Shown one piece after another: positions 25,849 through 35,493 of a stretch of DNA of 53,178 bases. Every line of letters starts with the position of its first letter. Within the stretch, counting starts at the first letter, position 1. Origin of the DNA: Oligoflexia bacterium. GTDB lineage: Bacteria; Bdellovibrionota; UBA1018. The position numbers and the translations under genes were made by a program. A model generated the notes under the pieces. That model saw nothing but the letters and a program-made list of their open reading frames with translations, searched no databases and had not been told where the DNA came from. The stretch lies in contig CAIUGE010000111.1 of the NCBI GenBank assembly GCA_903898645.1, positions 1-53,178 on the forward strand, written 5' to 3'.

Positions 25849-27204
25849 CTACACAAATGTCTCCAAGAAATGTGTATCATAATCGCCTGATAAAAACCGC
25901 TTACTCAGCATCACACGCTTATGGAAAGCGATATTTGTTCGAATACCTTCAACCACAAACTCATCCAAAGCCTGCTGCATCTTGGCGATAGCCTCAAGCC
26001 TCGACCCAGCATGCACAATGAGTTTACCGAGCATGGAATCATAGTAGGGCTGAACCCTATACTGATCATAGATAAAAGAATCTACCCTGACACCAAATCC
26101 CCCAGGCACGTGAAGAGCAGTAATAACGCCAGGCGATGGAGCAAAAGTATCAGGATCCTCAGCATTAATGCGACATTCAAGCGCATGAGTTGTAATACAA
26201 ACATCTGACTGCCTGATCGCCAGCTTCTTGCCCGCGGCCATTTTGATCTGCTCTTTGATCAGATCAATGCCTGTAACCATTTCGGTCACTGGATGCTCAA
26301 CTTGAATTCGGGTGTTCATCTCCATAAAGTAGAAATGGTTATCCTGAGTATCCAGCAAAAACTCTACTGTCCCGACATTTTCATACTCTGCCGCTGCACA
26401 AAGCGCCAAAGCAGCCTGTGCCATACTTTTTCGCGTACTATCATCAATAAGGGGACAAGGCGACTCTTCAATCAACTTCTGATGCCTACGCTGAATTGTG
26501 CAATCTCTCTCACCTAAGGTGATGCGATTCCCATAGCGATCGCACAGCACCTGGATCTCAACATGCCGTGGACTCTGGCAGTATTTTTCCACATAAAGTG
26601 CGCCGCTCCCAAAAGCAGCAAGTGCTTCAGATGAAGCCCGATCAAAGGATTGAAGGAGATCTTCTTTTGAACGTATAATATGAATACCCCTCCCACCACC
26701 ACCTGCTGATGCCTTGAGAATGACAGGGTACCCGATCTCAAGAGCCGCTCGCTCTGCTGCTGCACAATCAGGAACTGCCTCAAGCGTCCCAGGCAAAAGT
26801 GGAACATTAGCTGCAAGCGCCATCGCTCGAGCACGTGTCTTCTCACCCATGATAGCAATGTTTTGGACCGACGGACCAATGAATGCTATTTGATACTCAG
26901 CACAGAGTCTCGCAAATTCGGCATTTTCAGACAAAAATCCATACCCAGGATGGATTGCATCAGCATCCGTAATCTCAGCTGCAGACAAGATATTACCAAT
27001 ATGTAAATAACTGCCACGCGACTGCGGCGGTCCAATACAAACTGCTTCGTCAGCAAGCTTGACATGAAGAGAGTGCTCATCTGCTGTTGAGTAGACAGCA
27101 ACAGTTGCAATACCCAACTCCCGGCAAGCACGAATCACTCTAAGAGCAATTTCACCACGATTCGCAATCAAAACCTTGCGAAAAAGCCCTTTTTTAGATT
27201 TCAA
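25849..27204 (-). CDS. accC: Biotin carboxylase subunit of acetyl-CoA carboxylase
   Basis: AccC carboxylates the biotin on AccB using ATP and bicarbonate, the first step of fatty-acid synthesis. The product has about 451 residues with [20 protein letters not shown] at the N-terminus, [14 protein letters not shown], the ATP-grasp loop [13 protein letters not shown], and the catalytic region [16 protein letters not shown]. No ATG fits. A TTG at 27204, overlapping the accB stop by 11 bases, gives a start of normal length; upstream in-frame starts would add residues outside the family. The exact start is uncertain. Confidence 0.94.
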   Translation of the reverse strand: MKSKKGLFRKVLIANRGEIALRVIRACRELGIATVAVYSTADEHSLHVKLADEAVCIGPPQSRGSYLHIGNILSAAEITDADAIHPGYGFLSENAEFARLCAEYQIAFIGPSVQNIAIMGEKTRARAMALAANVPLLPGTLEAVPDCAAAERAALEIGYPVILKASAGGGGRGIHIIRSKEDLLQSFDRASSEALAAFGSGALYVEKYCQSPRHVEIQVLCDRYGNRITLGERDCTIQRRHQKLIEESPCPLIDDSTRKSMAQAALALCAAAEYENVGTVEFLLDTQDNHFYFMEMNTRIQVEHPVTEMVTGIDLIKEQIKMAAGKKLAIRQSDVCITTHALECRINAEDPDTFAPSPGVITALHVPGGFGVRVDSFIYDQYRVQPYYDSMLGKLIVHAGSRLEAIAKMQQALDEFVVEGIRTNIAFHKRVMLSKRFLSGDYDTHFLETFV

Positions 27205-27640
27205 CGACAAAGAGAGACTCTCCGTATTCAATCGGTTGACCATTTTCAGCCAAAACAGCAATCACCGTTCCGCTGATCTCGGATTCAATCTGGTTCATCA
27301 ATTTCATAGCCTCTACAATGCAAAGCGTATCACCAGGCGCTATTTTCTTTCCAATACGTACATAAGGACTCGCATCAGGGGAAGGAGCTGCATAGAAAGT
27401 GCCGACAAAGGGGGATACAATGTGCTTATGATTGCTTGGCGTCTTTTCAACCTGTGGTGCAGCCACATGCAGAACTTCTTTTTGCGGTGCAATGAAGTTC
27501 TGCACAGGCCGTACGCCTGTACGGAGTGCAATCCGCTCCCCTGCCCTCTCCCATTCAAACTCCACGACCTCATGGCGCTCCATAAGCGCCAGGATTTCCT
27601 CAATCCGGGCAAGCTCATTTTTCTTGCTTTTCTTTTTCAC
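27194..27640 (-). CDS. accB: Biotin carboxyl carrier protein of acetyl-CoA carboxylase
   Basis: The 148-residue product has a basic helical start, a variable Pro/Ala linker (residues 45-70) and the biotinyl domain from about 72. Biotin is attached at Lys113 in [12 protein letters not shown], and the domain ends with the conserved [15 protein letters not shown]. The start is GTG, overlapping the efp stop (GTGA), with AAGG upstream. The order efp-accB-accC is common in bacteria. Confidence 0.95.
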   Translation of the reverse strand: MKKKSKKNELARIEEILALMERHEVVEFEWERAGERIALRTGVRPVQNFIAPQKEVLHVAAPQVEKTPSNHKHIVSPFVGTFYAAPSPDASPYVRIGKKIAPGDTLCIVEAMKLMNQIESEISGTVIAVLAENGQPIEYGESLFVVEI

Positions 27641-28197
27641 TTATTTGCCTTTTCAACATAACTAGAATCACGTGTATCGACCTTGACCATGTCATCTTCC
27701 TTGATATGAAAGGGCACCTGAATCGTTGCTCCAGTCTCAAGCACAGCAGGCTTAGACCCCCCAACTGTATCCCCACGGAACGCAGGGTCTGTCTGAGCCA
27801 CCTTCAGCACCACAAAGGTCGGTAACTCAACTCCAATAGGTCGCTCGTTAAAGTACATGACCTTGATTGCCAAATTTTCCTGCAAAAAGTCCTTGCCTGA
27901 ACCTAACTGCTCAGCTGACATGACGACCTGCTCATAACTGGCATTGTTCATAAAATGAAAGCCCTCAGCATCACGGTAAAGGTACTGCATTTCCTTCTCT
28001 TCCGTATTTGCCCGATCGAGCTTATCGCCTGAAGTAATGGTCCGCTCAATCATATTATGATTCATCATGTTCTTCAGCTTGGTCCGAGTAAAGGCCCTGC
28101 CTTTGCCCGGACTCACATGCTGGAAATCAATAATTTCAAAAGGCACACCATCAAGCTCTACTTTTAATCCACGTCGAAACTGGTTCGTTGCATACAT
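27637..28197 (-). CDS. efp: Translation elongation factor P
   Basis: EF-P rescues ribosomes stalled at polyproline stretches. The 186-residue product has three beta domains as usual. The tip loop reads [17 protein letters not shown] with Lys32 at the modification site, which suggests EpmA-type lysylation rather than the Arg or plain type. The end is close to the family's C-terminal DSSYVEK pattern. Proline-rich proteins elsewhere in the window are possible clients. Confidence 0.96.
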   Translation of the reverse strand: MYATNQFRRGLKVELDGVPFEIIDFQHVSPGKGRAFTRTKLKNMMNHNMIERTITSGDKLDRANTEEKEMQYLYRDAEGFHFMNNASYEQVVMSAEQLGSGKDFLQENLAIKVMYFNERPIGVELPTFVVLKVAQTDPAFRGDTVGGSKPAVLETGATIQVPFHIKEDDMVKVDTRDSSYVEKANK

Positions 28198-28232
28198 AAG
28201 CTCTGAGATCTACCCTGACGCACACGCACTTG

Positions 28233-28754
28233 TCAACGGTGGCGGTACCTCTCTACGTTTATCAGCATATCAAGCAGCTTCTCTAAACGCTCCATGTGGT
28301 TAGTCCGAGGAGGGACCAAAAGAAGAGGGGTGCCCTGGGCATAGCCTTTTTCTTCCATCTCACGCACAATCTCCGCCACATCGACATCCATGGGCGCCAG
28401 ATACAGCACCATCTTATAAGCTAAAAGCGCTTCTGGGATGCGCCCAAGCATCAGGTAAGACTCGGCCAAAAGGCGCTGCGCCACAATGTTTTCAGGGATA
28501 TCTTTAGCAATCATCTCAAGTTCAGACACAACCTCAGCATAACGCTGCAGATCAAAAAGTGCCCGCGTAAGACAGACTCGTGCCGCACTAAAATTCGGGT
28601 AGAGGTGAAGACCTTCCCGGCAGATAGCAATAGCGTCCTCTGGCATACCGGACTTTCTATACAGCTCAGCCAAGGGCGCAAAGATCCGTGACGAAGGGTT
28701 TTCTTGGTACTGCTTGAGATAAACGCCAAGCATGGGATGAAATTGGTCAGTCAT
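28233..28754 (-). CDS. TPR-repeat protein downstream of pilQ
   Basis: The 173-residue product is almost wholly TPR repeats (FAPLAELYRKSGMPEDAIAI, CREGLHLYPNFSAARVCLTR, AQRLLAESYLMLGRIPEALL). There is no signal peptide or lipobox, so it does not look like a Tgl/PilF-type pilotin, although it lies 21 bases past pilQ. It probably acts in the cytoplasm, perhaps with the T4P machine, or is simply cotranscribed. Confidence 0.65.
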   Translation of the reverse strand: MTDQFHPMLGVYLKQYQENPSSRIFAPLAELYRKSGMPEDAIAICREGLHLYPNFSAARVCLTRALFDLQRYAEVVSELEMIAKDIPENIVAQRLLAESYLMLGRIPEALLAYKMVLYLAPMDVDVAEIVREMEEKGYAQGTPLLLVPPRTNHMERLEKLLDMLINVERYRHR

Positions 28755-28775
28755 GCAAAAATCCTCTCTTTACGT

Positions 28776-30518
28776 TTAGACAGCTTCTTTTAAATTAAGG
28801 ACACGAGGCGTTATAAAAATAAATAACTCCGTCCTTTGCATACCGGAGGTCGTGCTCCCAAAGAGGGCCCCAAGTATTGGTATCTTTCTCAAGAAGGGAA
28901 AACCTGTCTCGCTTGATGAGTCCTGAAACGAGTAGATACCTCCCACAACAAGTGTCGTGCCGCTATCAACCAATACTTTGGTAGTGAGTTTGCGATTCCC
29001 AATACCACTTGCACTGGACGAAAGCACAACGGGTATATCTTTTGTGATGGTCAGCTGCATCATAACACTTCCCTCATTGGTGACCGTTGGGACAACGGTC
29101 AAACCAATATTGGCCTGCTGCACTGAAGAAATCGGCACTTCCCCTACACCCGCAACAAAAGAAGAGCTCGGGGTCAGGACAGGCGTCCCTTCCACAATAG
29201 AGGCCGTCTCCTTATTCAGCACGACGGTCTTAGGTGAGGATACAATTTTGACCTGACTTTCACTTTCTCCCAGATTCAAAATGGCATTAAGCTTCATAGC
29301 TCCCCCCGGCAAAAACCCAAGCTGGGGAGACAAGGCCAGCATCCCGCTTCCTGTACTCTGTGTCCCAGCTGTCTGCCCTGTGGCAAAAACACCAGGCGTC
29401 CCTAATAAAGGATCAACGGGATCGCCCCCACCAAAGCTCCCTAAATAATTTTGATCAAATGACCCAAGTCCAAGGCTCCCCGAAAGGGAGTTGGAAAAAT
29501 TTTCCGATGCTTCAATGATCTTTGCTTCAATCATAACTTGTGGCGTCTGCGTATCAAGCATATCGATAATTTTTTTCATGCGATCAAGATTTTCAACCGT
29601 ATCCTGAACAATCAGACTATTGGTCCGCGGATCCTGCTCCACAACTGTCGTCGATACACCTTGCCCCCCATTCGTCGGATTCGACGAACCTGTCGTCGAT
29701 ACACCTTGCCCCCCATTCGTCGGATTCGACGAACCAAAACGCGCCAGTATTGTTTTAATATCAGCAATATTTGCAAAACTAATAGGAAAAATACGCGTCA
29801 CCTTTGGCGCATAAGCATCTGCAGCCTGCTTGACCCGCACCTCATCTTCTTTTTCTTCCCGGAGACTTCTTAGTGGCATAATACGTAACACATTTCCAGT
29901 TCGCTCCGCACCCAAATGAAGTGTCTGGAGCACAACATGAAGTGCCTGATCCCAAGGGACATCAACAAGCGACAGGGTAACTGCGCCCTTCACATCGTCG
30001 GATAAGATCATATTAAATCCACTTGCCTCACCAATCATTTTTAATACATCCGTTGCGGGCACATCTCGAACTTGTAATGTGACAGGCTTACCTGCAAAAA
30101 CACCGACTTTTTGTGCAGAAATATAGTTATCAATGGCCGTTTTTGGTCCTACTGATGCAGGTGCAGGCACCTTGAGGCGGATCGCGTTTGCTTCTTGCTG
30201 CACCACTCCTTGTACCCCTTCACGCAACTGCACAACAATACGCACCGTCTCTGTACCTGGCACCTGAAACGGTGTCACTTGGAGCACATTACTTTCATAC
30301 AAGGATGTATCAAGGGGCTGCGCCACCATAGCAGAAATGCTTGCGTCTTTCACTTCAAGTATAATTTGATTGTCGTTGAGCTTGTCTTGCTTATCGACAC
30401 TGACCGTTCCACCCGCTACAGCAATCAGCACTTCGGAGGAATCAGTTGTAGCATGAAAGTCAATGGATGTCACTTCCGCTCCAAAAGCGAGCGTTACTAA
30501 AATAAAATAAAAACTCAT
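28776..30518 (-). CDS. pilQ: Type IV pilus secretin PilQ
   Basis: PilQ forms the outer-membrane pore through which the pilus passes. The 580-residue product has a short signal peptide, an AMIN-type domain (about 15-105), an STN/N0 domain (GKPVTLQVRDVPATDVLKMI to about 215), an N1 domain (KVTRIFPISFANIADIKTIL), and the secretin domain (VEQDPRTNSLIVQDT, VMIEAKIIEASENFS, VPILGALFGSTT, ELFIFITPRVL). The linker before the second half contains a perfect 15-residue duplication. One AMIN domain is fewer than in E. coli-like or Neisseria homologues. The start overlaps pilP's stop. Confidence 0.95.
   Translation of the reverse strand: MSFYFILVTLAFGAEVTSIDFHATTDSSEVLIAVAGGTVSVDKQDKLNDNQIILEVKDASISAMVAQPLDTSLYESNVLQVTPFQVPGTETVRIVVQLREGVQGVVQQEANAIRLKVPAPASVGPKTAIDNYISAQKVGVFAGKPVTLQVRDVPATDVLKMIGEASGFNMILSDDVKGAVTLSLVDVPWDQALHVVLQTLHLGAERTGNVLRIMPLRSLREEKEDEVRVKQAADAYAPKVTRIFPISFANIADIKTILARFGSSNPTNGGQGVSTTGSSNPTNGGQGVSTTVVEQDPRTNSLIVQDTVENLDRMKKIIDMLDTQTPQVMIEAKIIEASENFSNSLSGSLGLGSFDQNYLGSFGGGDPVDPLLGTPGVFATGQTAGTQSTGSGMLALSPQLGFLPGGAMKLNAILNLGESESQVKIVSSPKTVVLNKETASIVEGTPVLTPSSSFVAGVGEVPISSVQQANIGLTVVPTVTNEGSVMMQLTITKDIPVVLSSSASGIGNRKLTTKVLVDSGTTLVVGGIYSFQDSSSETGFPFLRKIPILGALFGSTTSGMQRTELFIFITPRVLNLKEAV
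29646..29735 (-). repeat. Two perfect 45-bp tandem repeats inside pilQ
   Basis: Units 29646-29690 and 29691-29735 are identical base for base. Each encodes GSSNPTNGGQGVSTT, so the frame is kept. The repeat lies in the flexible loop of the N1 domain. Perfect identity points to a recent duplication and possible length variation between strains. Confidence 0.95.
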
Positions 30519-30967
30519 GACTTTCCTCCTTCAGGTGCCCGCATTGGAACGAATGATGACTTCGGCACATCCTCTTCTTTTTTGTGCTCTCGCTTTTTCT
30601 TCAGGAGCTCAAGAACAACATCGTTGTCAATTTCCTGACCAACAAGATCTACCTTTTTTTCTCGCACAACAAGGCTACTAAATCGAATTTTCCTGATATA
30701 CCCACCCTTATTACCAATTTTCGCTTTTTCAACCACCTGATGCACACCATCATCTGGATCTAAAATAAGTGCTCGCACCTTATGCTCATCTTCAAATATC
30801 CCAACAAGCGCATAGGATGTCACTGCATACTTCTGTAACGGATCAACAGAAGAGACGTGTTCCTGCAGCAGATCGGGCATACGAAATGGATCACGCATCT
30901 TCAGCACTTCAGCGTCAATCATGAATGCGCCCCAAGCTTGGGTCAAAAAAAAGAAGCATCTCATCAT
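30515..30967 (-). CDS. pilP: Type IV pilus assembly lipoprotein-type protein PilP
   Basis: PilP links the inner-membrane PilNO complex to PilQ. The 150-residue product has a short hydrophobic start, a flexible part with RDPFRMPDLL, and the beta-sandwich domain with YALVGIFEDEHKVRALILD and KIGNKGGYIRKI, a close match to the PilP pattern. No lipobox Cys is evident in the hydrophobic start, so membrane anchoring may differ from the usual lipoprotein. A Lys/Glu-rich tail ends the protein. It is flanked by pilO and pilQ with ATGA overlaps on both sides. Confidence 0.88.
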   Translation of the reverse strand: MMRCFFFLTQAWGAFMIDAEVLKMRDPFRMPDLLQEHVSSVDPLQKYAVTSYALVGIFEDEHKVRALILDPDDGVHQVVEKAKIGNKGGYIRKIRFSSLVVREKKVDLVGQEIDNDVVLELLKKKREHKKEEDVPKSSFVPMRAPEGGKS

Positions 30968-31599
30968 GGCTTAGCCTCGGCTTTTTTCTGCTCGTCAATC
31001 TGGTCTGCCTTCGATCCTGCATACATATAGGCAACCACATCCATCGAACCCTCAATTTCTGCATACTTACCACTTGAAACGCCTGTTGCTGTCGCCTCAA
31101 ACGAATTCACTGTGACAATGTCAGTCAAATTAGCAATGCGTTCGAAAAAACCTACAAGCTCCACATAAACGCCTTGATACTTCAATCGAAAAGCCTGCTC
31201 GTGAAAATATTCTTTTTTCACAATATCGATAGGCTCAAGCTTCGTGACAGAAAGACCTACTTTTCCAGCCTCAGTCAGAACCATTTTCATAAAGACAGGC
31301 ACATCAATATGCGACGGAAGTACGTTTTTAATCTCTCTTAAATCCTGAGCGAGCTTTCGAATGTCAACCTTTTTCTGTTCAATTGATTTTGCGAAATCAC
31401 TCACTTCTTTAATGGTTTTATCTTTCTTCTTGTTTGCATCAACCAAAGTTACAATCTGTTTTTTCTTAATATTCAGTTCGGACTCAGCATCAGTCATATG
31501 CATATAGTAACCAAACCCTAAATACCCGCAATACGCCGCTAAAAACAAGCTCACTGGAATCTTTTCAAGGATATCAGTCAACGTACTTTTCAGCGCCAT
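30964..31599 (-). CDS. pilO: Type IV pilus inner-membrane protein PilO
   Basis: The 211-residue product has one membrane helix near the N-terminus (LFLAAYCGYLGFGYYMHM), a coiled-coil stretch rich in Lys and Glu (about 40-95), and a ferredoxin-like domain with YQGVYVELVGFFERIANL. This is the PilO layout; PilO pairs with PilN through coiled coils in the periplasm. The ATG follows the pilN TAG without a gap. Confidence 0.9.
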   Translation of the reverse strand: MALKSTLTDILEKIPVSLFLAAYCGYLGFGYYMHMTDAESELNIKKKQIVTLVDANKKKDKTIKEVSDFAKSIEQKKVDIRKLAQDLREIKNVLPSHIDVPVFMKMVLTEAGKVGLSVTKLEPIDIVKKEYFHEQAFRLKYQGVYVELVGFFERIANLTDIVTVNSFEATATGVSSGKYAEIEGSMDVVAYMYAGSKADQIDEQKKAEAKP

Positions 31600-32232
31600 C
31601 TACTGTTTCCTCGCAATACTTAACTCAAAATTTGCATAAGCCGTTTCTTTGTCATGTGATTGCTCATTTTTGACAAGACTCACACTGCTAAACTGCTCAC
31701 TATCTTTCATTGATTTCATGAAATCAGATATCTGATTGAAACCAAACGACGACCCAAGCAACACCACGGTCTTATCATTCACTTTCATACTCTTAAGCCA
31801 CACATCAATTGGAATACTTAAGGAAACAAAAGACAGTATCTTCGACGAGGCATTACGTGCGTTAATTAACTGACGCATAGTAACTATCTTATTTGAAATA
31901 GTCTTTTCATCGTCATCCATGTTTTTCTTAATATCAATAAGATCTTTCATTTTAGAAGCTTCTTTTTGAAGCTTATTTCCTTCTTGCACAAGTTTTTGAA
32001 TAGCGTCATCCTGCCTTTTAAGATCGTCAGTCATAACAAATTCCTGAATATAGGCCATAACAAACCCCAGCAAGCAGGCAACAAGCGCTCTTTTAATTGC
32101 CGGATGCTGAATGATGCTTTTTGCTTCACCGATCTCAACACTACTTGTAAAGCCACTCAGGATAGACGAAAGACTTGTCGGATCACCAGATATCGCAAGC
32201 GCCTGTTTTTTTGCTAAATTAATGCGAATCAT
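31600..32232 (-). CDS. pilN: Type IV pilus inner-membrane protein PilN
   Basis: The 210-residue product begins MIRINLAKK; the 'INL' N-terminal peptide is what binds the groove of PilM in known systems. A longer cytoplasmic part than usual (about 60 residues) precedes the membrane helix (RALVACLLGFVMAYI), followed by coiled coil and a small alpha/beta domain (PIDVWLKSMKVNDKTVVLLG). The start at 32232 is set by GGAG ten bases upstream and the INL motif. It lies one base after the pilM stop. Confidence 0.9.
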   Translation of the reverse strand: MIRINLAKKQALAISGDPTSLSSILSGFTSSVEIGEAKSIIQHPAIKRALVACLLGFVMAYIQEFVMTDDLKRQDDAIQKLVQEGNKLQKEASKMKDLIDIKKNMDDDEKTISNKIVTMRQLINARNASSKILSFVSLSIPIDVWLKSMKVNDKTVVLLGSSFGFNQISDFMKSMKDSEQFSSVSLVKNEQSHDKETAYANFELSIARKQ

Positions 32233-32233
32233 A

Positions 32234-33355
32234 TCATTCAGCTCCAGCCCGAAGAGCAAGTCCAACAGGCACGCACGCAAGAGGCGCAATGCTATCAAGA
32301 TAATCATTCGTGAATTTACTTGAATCAATATGAAGCGAAGCAAACGGATTCAGCATCTGCGTTGGAACTTTAGTACAGTCTTCAATGGTCTGAGACAGAT
32401 CCTGCAATCGCGCCGATCCACCAGATAAAAGTATGTATGCGATAGCCGGCCCAATCGATGATGCTGTGTAAAAATCTAGTGTTTTTTTCAATTCTGATGC
32501 AAAATTTTCAGCCATAATAGCAATCAGCTCAGAGACGTCTGCCGGCATGTTCCCATCTAGACCACTACTCATTTTCAGAACTTCAGCATCGGAAAAACTT
32601 ATATTCATGCTTTTTGCTATCTCGAGTGTCAATTGTTGCCCACCAGGAGGAGCATCCTTGGTGAAAATTGGCACACCTTGATACACCACAACAACTTTCA
32701 TAGAACTTGCACCAATATCGACCAGCGCGACAGCCTCATCACTTTGCGGATAATTCGCTTCAAAAACATGCTGGAGCGCAAAAAAATCAATATCGATAAC
32801 GCTTGGCTTCAGGTTTGCGGCAGTCACGCAATTCATCAGTGTTTCAACAATCGACTTCTTAACAGCAACGAGTATTACATTCGCTTTTTTATTGATAACA
32901 GAAAAGGAATGAAAATCCATTACCACGTCAGTCACATCAAAGGGCAAGTACTGCTCAGCCTCCCAAAAAACCTGATCTCTTAAATCTTTCATATTCTGCA
33001 CTTCAATGCTCAAATTGCGCACAATAACAAAAGATCCAGATAACGATGAGCATACAGTCTTGGACTTGAGCCGCATACTACTTGCTAAACGCTTGATATG
33101 GTCAATCACTGCAACTGGATTCATGATCTCGCGATTCATCAGAGTGTCTTCGGGAAGATCTGCAATGCCAAAATGAGATAAAGAATAGCCCTTCGCCGTT
33201 CTTTTCAGCTCACAGAGCTTTACAGATGAAGCCCCCACATTGAGTCCAACAGCATATTTTTGCTGTTGACGGAGAGCTCCGGCCAATCCCGAGAGTTGGC
33301 GCACAAGCTTTGAGACGTCAAAAAATGTCGTTAACGATTTACCCTTCTGTGCCAC
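32234..33355 (-). CDS. pilM: Type IV pilus ATPase-like protein PilM
   Basis: PilM is an actin-like cytoplasmic ring protein that binds PilN. The 373-residue product has the phosphate loop VGLNVGASSVKLCELKR, FWEAEQYLPFDVTDVVMDF, VALVDIGASSMKVVVVYQG and ILLSGGSARLQDL, in family order. About 33 residues, partly basic and helical, precede the first motif and are not usual for PilM. The start is GTG at 33355 with AAGGTG just upstream. Confidence 0.94.
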   Translation of the reverse strand: MAQKGKSLTTFFDVSKLVRQLSGLAGALRQQQKYAVGLNVGASSVKLCELKRTAKGYSLSHFGIADLPEDTLMNREIMNPVAVIDHIKRLASSMRLKSKTVCSSLSGSFVIVRNLSIEVQNMKDLRDQVFWEAEQYLPFDVTDVVMDFHSFSVINKKANVILVAVKKSIVETLMNCVTAANLKPSVIDIDFFALQHVFEANYPQSDEAVALVDIGASSMKVVVVYQGVPIFTKDAPPGGQQLTLEIAKSMNISFSDAEVLKMSSGLDGNMPADVSELIAIMAENFASELKKTLDFYTASSIGPAIAYILLSGGSARLQDLSQTIEDCTKVPTQMLNPFASLHIDSSKFTNDYLDSIAPLACVPVGLALRAGAE

Positions 33356-33378
33356 ACATCACCTTATGTAGATTTTAT

Positions 33379-33407
33379 ATATAAAAGAAGAAAAGGCAAA
33401 GAGGCAA
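33379..33407 (-). promoter_or_regulatory. Possible promoter for pilMNOPQ
   Basis: In the 62-base gap before pilM there is TTGCCT (33407-33402), 17 bases, then TTATAT (33384-33379), in a very A/T-rich stretch. The leader would be about 17 bases. The match is moderate and several shifted readings exist, so treat it as a candidate only. Confidence 0.3.
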
Positions 33408-33417
33408 AAAATACCTT

Positions 33418-33990
33418 CTAGTCAAAATTCAGCTCAGCTGATGCACCGTGCAGAAGCAAAAGTGCCGTGCGCTGCGTTGCATGCTGCTCAATATCAGCCA
33501 TCAGCGCAATTGCAATACCATCATCTGTACTGTTTGAACCTAGGAGTGGATCATAGCAAAATGCTGACACAATTGGCAAAAGACCATCCTCAGCCTGAAG
33601 GACACGAAACTGACTCTCCCTATGATGCGACAATGTACCTGAACGAATCTCAACACCTTGTGCATCCTGGCAGGAATGAACCACCTCCATTGTGTACGCT
33701 AGACCTTGAAACCGAATTCTTACAGGAGCTTTCCGAATAACAGCCTCAAGCTTCACTTGATTCACCTGCTGCGCGCAATGACGAATCAGGGAGCGAGCAA
33801 TCCAACGCGGCCAACGCTCAGTCAGTATAGGAACAGCTGAAAGGCAAAACCAGATAAAAGCAGCTGCTAGTAAGAGGAGACGCTTCCTCCTCTTCTTTCT
33901 AATTTCAACTTTTTCCCAAAGTTCGTAATTTACCCATTCTGCCTGACTCCAACGCTCTCCTTCTACATCAGTATCATGAAACGGAACCAT
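33418..33990 (-). CDS. Unknown membrane-anchored protein in the pil cluster
   Basis: The 190-residue product has a charged, Trp-rich cytoplasmic start, a strongly basic stretch (EIRKKRRKR at about 30-38), one membrane helix (LLLLAAAFIWFCLSAVPIL), and a C-terminal domain of about 120 residues with mixed strands (VRIRFQGLAYTMEVVHSCQD, SAFCYDPLLG). I do not recognise it. The start at 33990 lies inside the end of pilD (28-base overlap) but has GGAGG six bases upstream, so it is the best choice. Topology (short inside, long outside) resembles PilN/PilO-type platform proteins. Its place between pilD and pilM suggests a pilus role. Confidence 0.65.
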   Translation of the reverse strand: MVPFHDTDVEGERWSQAEWVNYELWEKVEIRKKRRKRLLLLAAAFIWFCLSAVPILTERWPRWIARSLIRHCAQQVNQVKLEAVIRKAPVRIRFQGLAYTMEVVHSCQDAQGVEIRSGTLSHHRESQFRVLQAEDGLLPIVSAFCYDPLLGSNSTDDGIAIALMADIEQHATQRTALLLLHGASAELNFD

Positions 33991-34763
33991 ACGTCCCCTC
34001 CATACAGATACGTACATAACGCGCCCAGGACTAAAAATGGACCATAGGGAATACTTTGCTGTAAGAAAGACCGCGTAGGCGCCCGCTCCCCAAGCCACAT
34101 AATAAATCCACACAAGGAACCTGCCAATGCACTAATAAGAATGGTACTTAAAAGCCCCTTTATACCAATAAAGGCACCGAGCATCGCAAGTAACTTTACA
34201 TCCCCCCCACCAAGACCCTGACGATGCGCAACACGCTCATACCCAACAGCAAGTAAAAAGAAAAGCGTGAAACCGAGCACTGCTCCCCCCACTGATTCAT
34301 ACACAGTTAAAGGATAGAGACGCTGCGTCAAAAAACTCGACCCAATGCCAAGCACAGTACCGCCTAAACTCAAGACATCTGGAATGATTCTATGCTTGAG
34401 ATCAATAAAGGTAATGGCAATCAGCAGCAGAGCAAATGGCGCGTCACGCAACAAAAAGGCCATCGTTGGACCTTCTCGGCGCGCAAAAGTGATCAGCAAA
34501 AGACTCGTAAGCAATTCAATTACTACAAATTCCAAAGGCAGCTTTACTGCACAGTATCGACATCGACCTCGAGTGAGCATAAAACTCACAACAGGGATGA
34601 GATCTAGCATACCTAACTGGTGCTGGCAGCTGCGGCAATGGCTTCGTGGCTCAATAATAGACTCGTGTGCAGGAAGCCGCACAATCACGAGGTTAAGAAA
34701 ACTCCCAAAGATCAAGCCCAAGCATCCAGCCCACACAAGAAACCACAGTATCCCTAATGCCAT
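33963..34763 (-). CDS. pilD: Prepilin peptidase PilD
   Basis: PilD cuts and N-methylates type IV prepilins such as the one at 43046-43672. The 266-residue product has eight or so membrane helices. It has the zinc tetracysteine pair CRSCQ and CRYC (about residues 43-72), and the two aspartate motifs FIDLKHRIIPD and GGGDVKLLAMLGAF, which are the catalytic GxGD-protease residues. The cytoplasmic methylase-associated region is complete. Confidence 0.96.
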   Translation of the reverse strand: MALGILWFLVWAGCLGLIFGSFLNLVIVRLPAHESIIEPRSHCRSCQHQLGMLDLIPVVSFMLTRGRCRYCAVKLPLEFVVIELLTSLLLITFARREGPTMAFLLRDAPFALLLIAITFIDLKHRIIPDVLSLGGTVLGIGSSFLTQRLYPLTVYESVGGAVLGFTLFFLLAVGYERVAHRQGLGGGDVKLLAMLGAFIGIKGLLSTILISALAGSLCGFIMWLGERAPTRSFLQQSIPYGPFLVLGALCTYLYGGDVWFRFMILM

Positions 34764-34773
34764 TGATTCTTCC

Positions 34774-35493
34774 TTAAAATTTTCGCCTCACCGTCCAGCT
34801 CGCAAGGCTCGTAAGAAATAAAACGATAGCACATGCCTGGACGAGCACAAAGAAAAGCCCGCCCGTGCATGGTAGCCCATGATAAAAAAGTGAACCATCA
34901 AGCGCATAGGATGAAAAATGTGCAACAAGCTTTGAAGGCCATCCAAAAAACCTCTCCAGCTCCTGATGGGCATGCCCAAGGAAAAAAACAGCCACAGTTG
35001 CCATACTCGCTAAGGATCGCGTCATGATGGTGGCAAAAAATATCCCGTAGGACGCAATCACACAAGCCTGGACCCAAAGAAGGAGCAGGCTTGTCCCCAA
35101 TGCCACCCACGAACAGGAAAGACCAAATCCCCAGATACATAGTCCAAGCAAAAACCCTAATGAGACATGATGAATGGAAATAACTGCCCCAAGCCCTCCA
35201 AGTTTTGCAGCCAAAAAGCTCAAGGGCCGCATGCGGCATGCAAAAGCCAGATCCCAAGTCCGCCTCTCAGCTTCCTGCGCAATGATACCTGGCCCAAAGA
35301 TCACAGCCAAAAGGGCTGAGCTGAGACCACATGCAGCCAAACCCATATCAATAATGACGCGCCCAGGATCAATCACCATTAATTCTGAGGCCAAAAATCC
35401 AAGCCCGCCTACAAAGAGCGCAATGCCAATAACAAGAACAAAGATCCGGTCAGATACAATATCAAAAAAAGTTACCCATGCTACAGCCTTCAC
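34774..35493 (-). CDS. ABC transporter permease within the pil cluster
   Basis: The 239-residue product has about six membrane helices (IFVLVIGIALFVGGLGFLAS, ALLAVIFGPGIIAQEAERRT, SLGFLLGLCIWGFG). The EAERRTWD motif in the cytoplasmic loop is typical of ABC-2-type permeases (coupling helix). It forms a pair with the ATPase gene just upstream, which overlaps it by four bases. In Myxococcus xanthus the pilH and pilI genes, an ABC ATPase and permease, sit in the same spot and are needed for pilus assembly. The assignment to that pair is inferred from place. Confidence 0.78.
   Translation of the reverse strand: MKAVAWVTFFDIVSDRIFVLVIGIALFVGGLGFLASELMVIDPGRVIIDMGLAACGLSSALLAVIFGPGIIAQEAERRTWDLAFACRMRPLSFLAAKLGGLGAVISIHHVSLGFLLGLCIWGFGLSCSWVALGTSLLLLWVQACVIASYGIFFATIMTRSLASMATVAVFFLGHAHQELERFFGWPSKLVAHFSSYALDGSLFYHGLPCTGGLFFVLVQACAIVLFLTSLASWTVRRKF

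Noticed and set aside
29646-29735. Short CRISPR-like repeat pair
   Set aside because: The units are contiguous without spacers and keep the pilQ reading frame; it is a coding tandem duplication.
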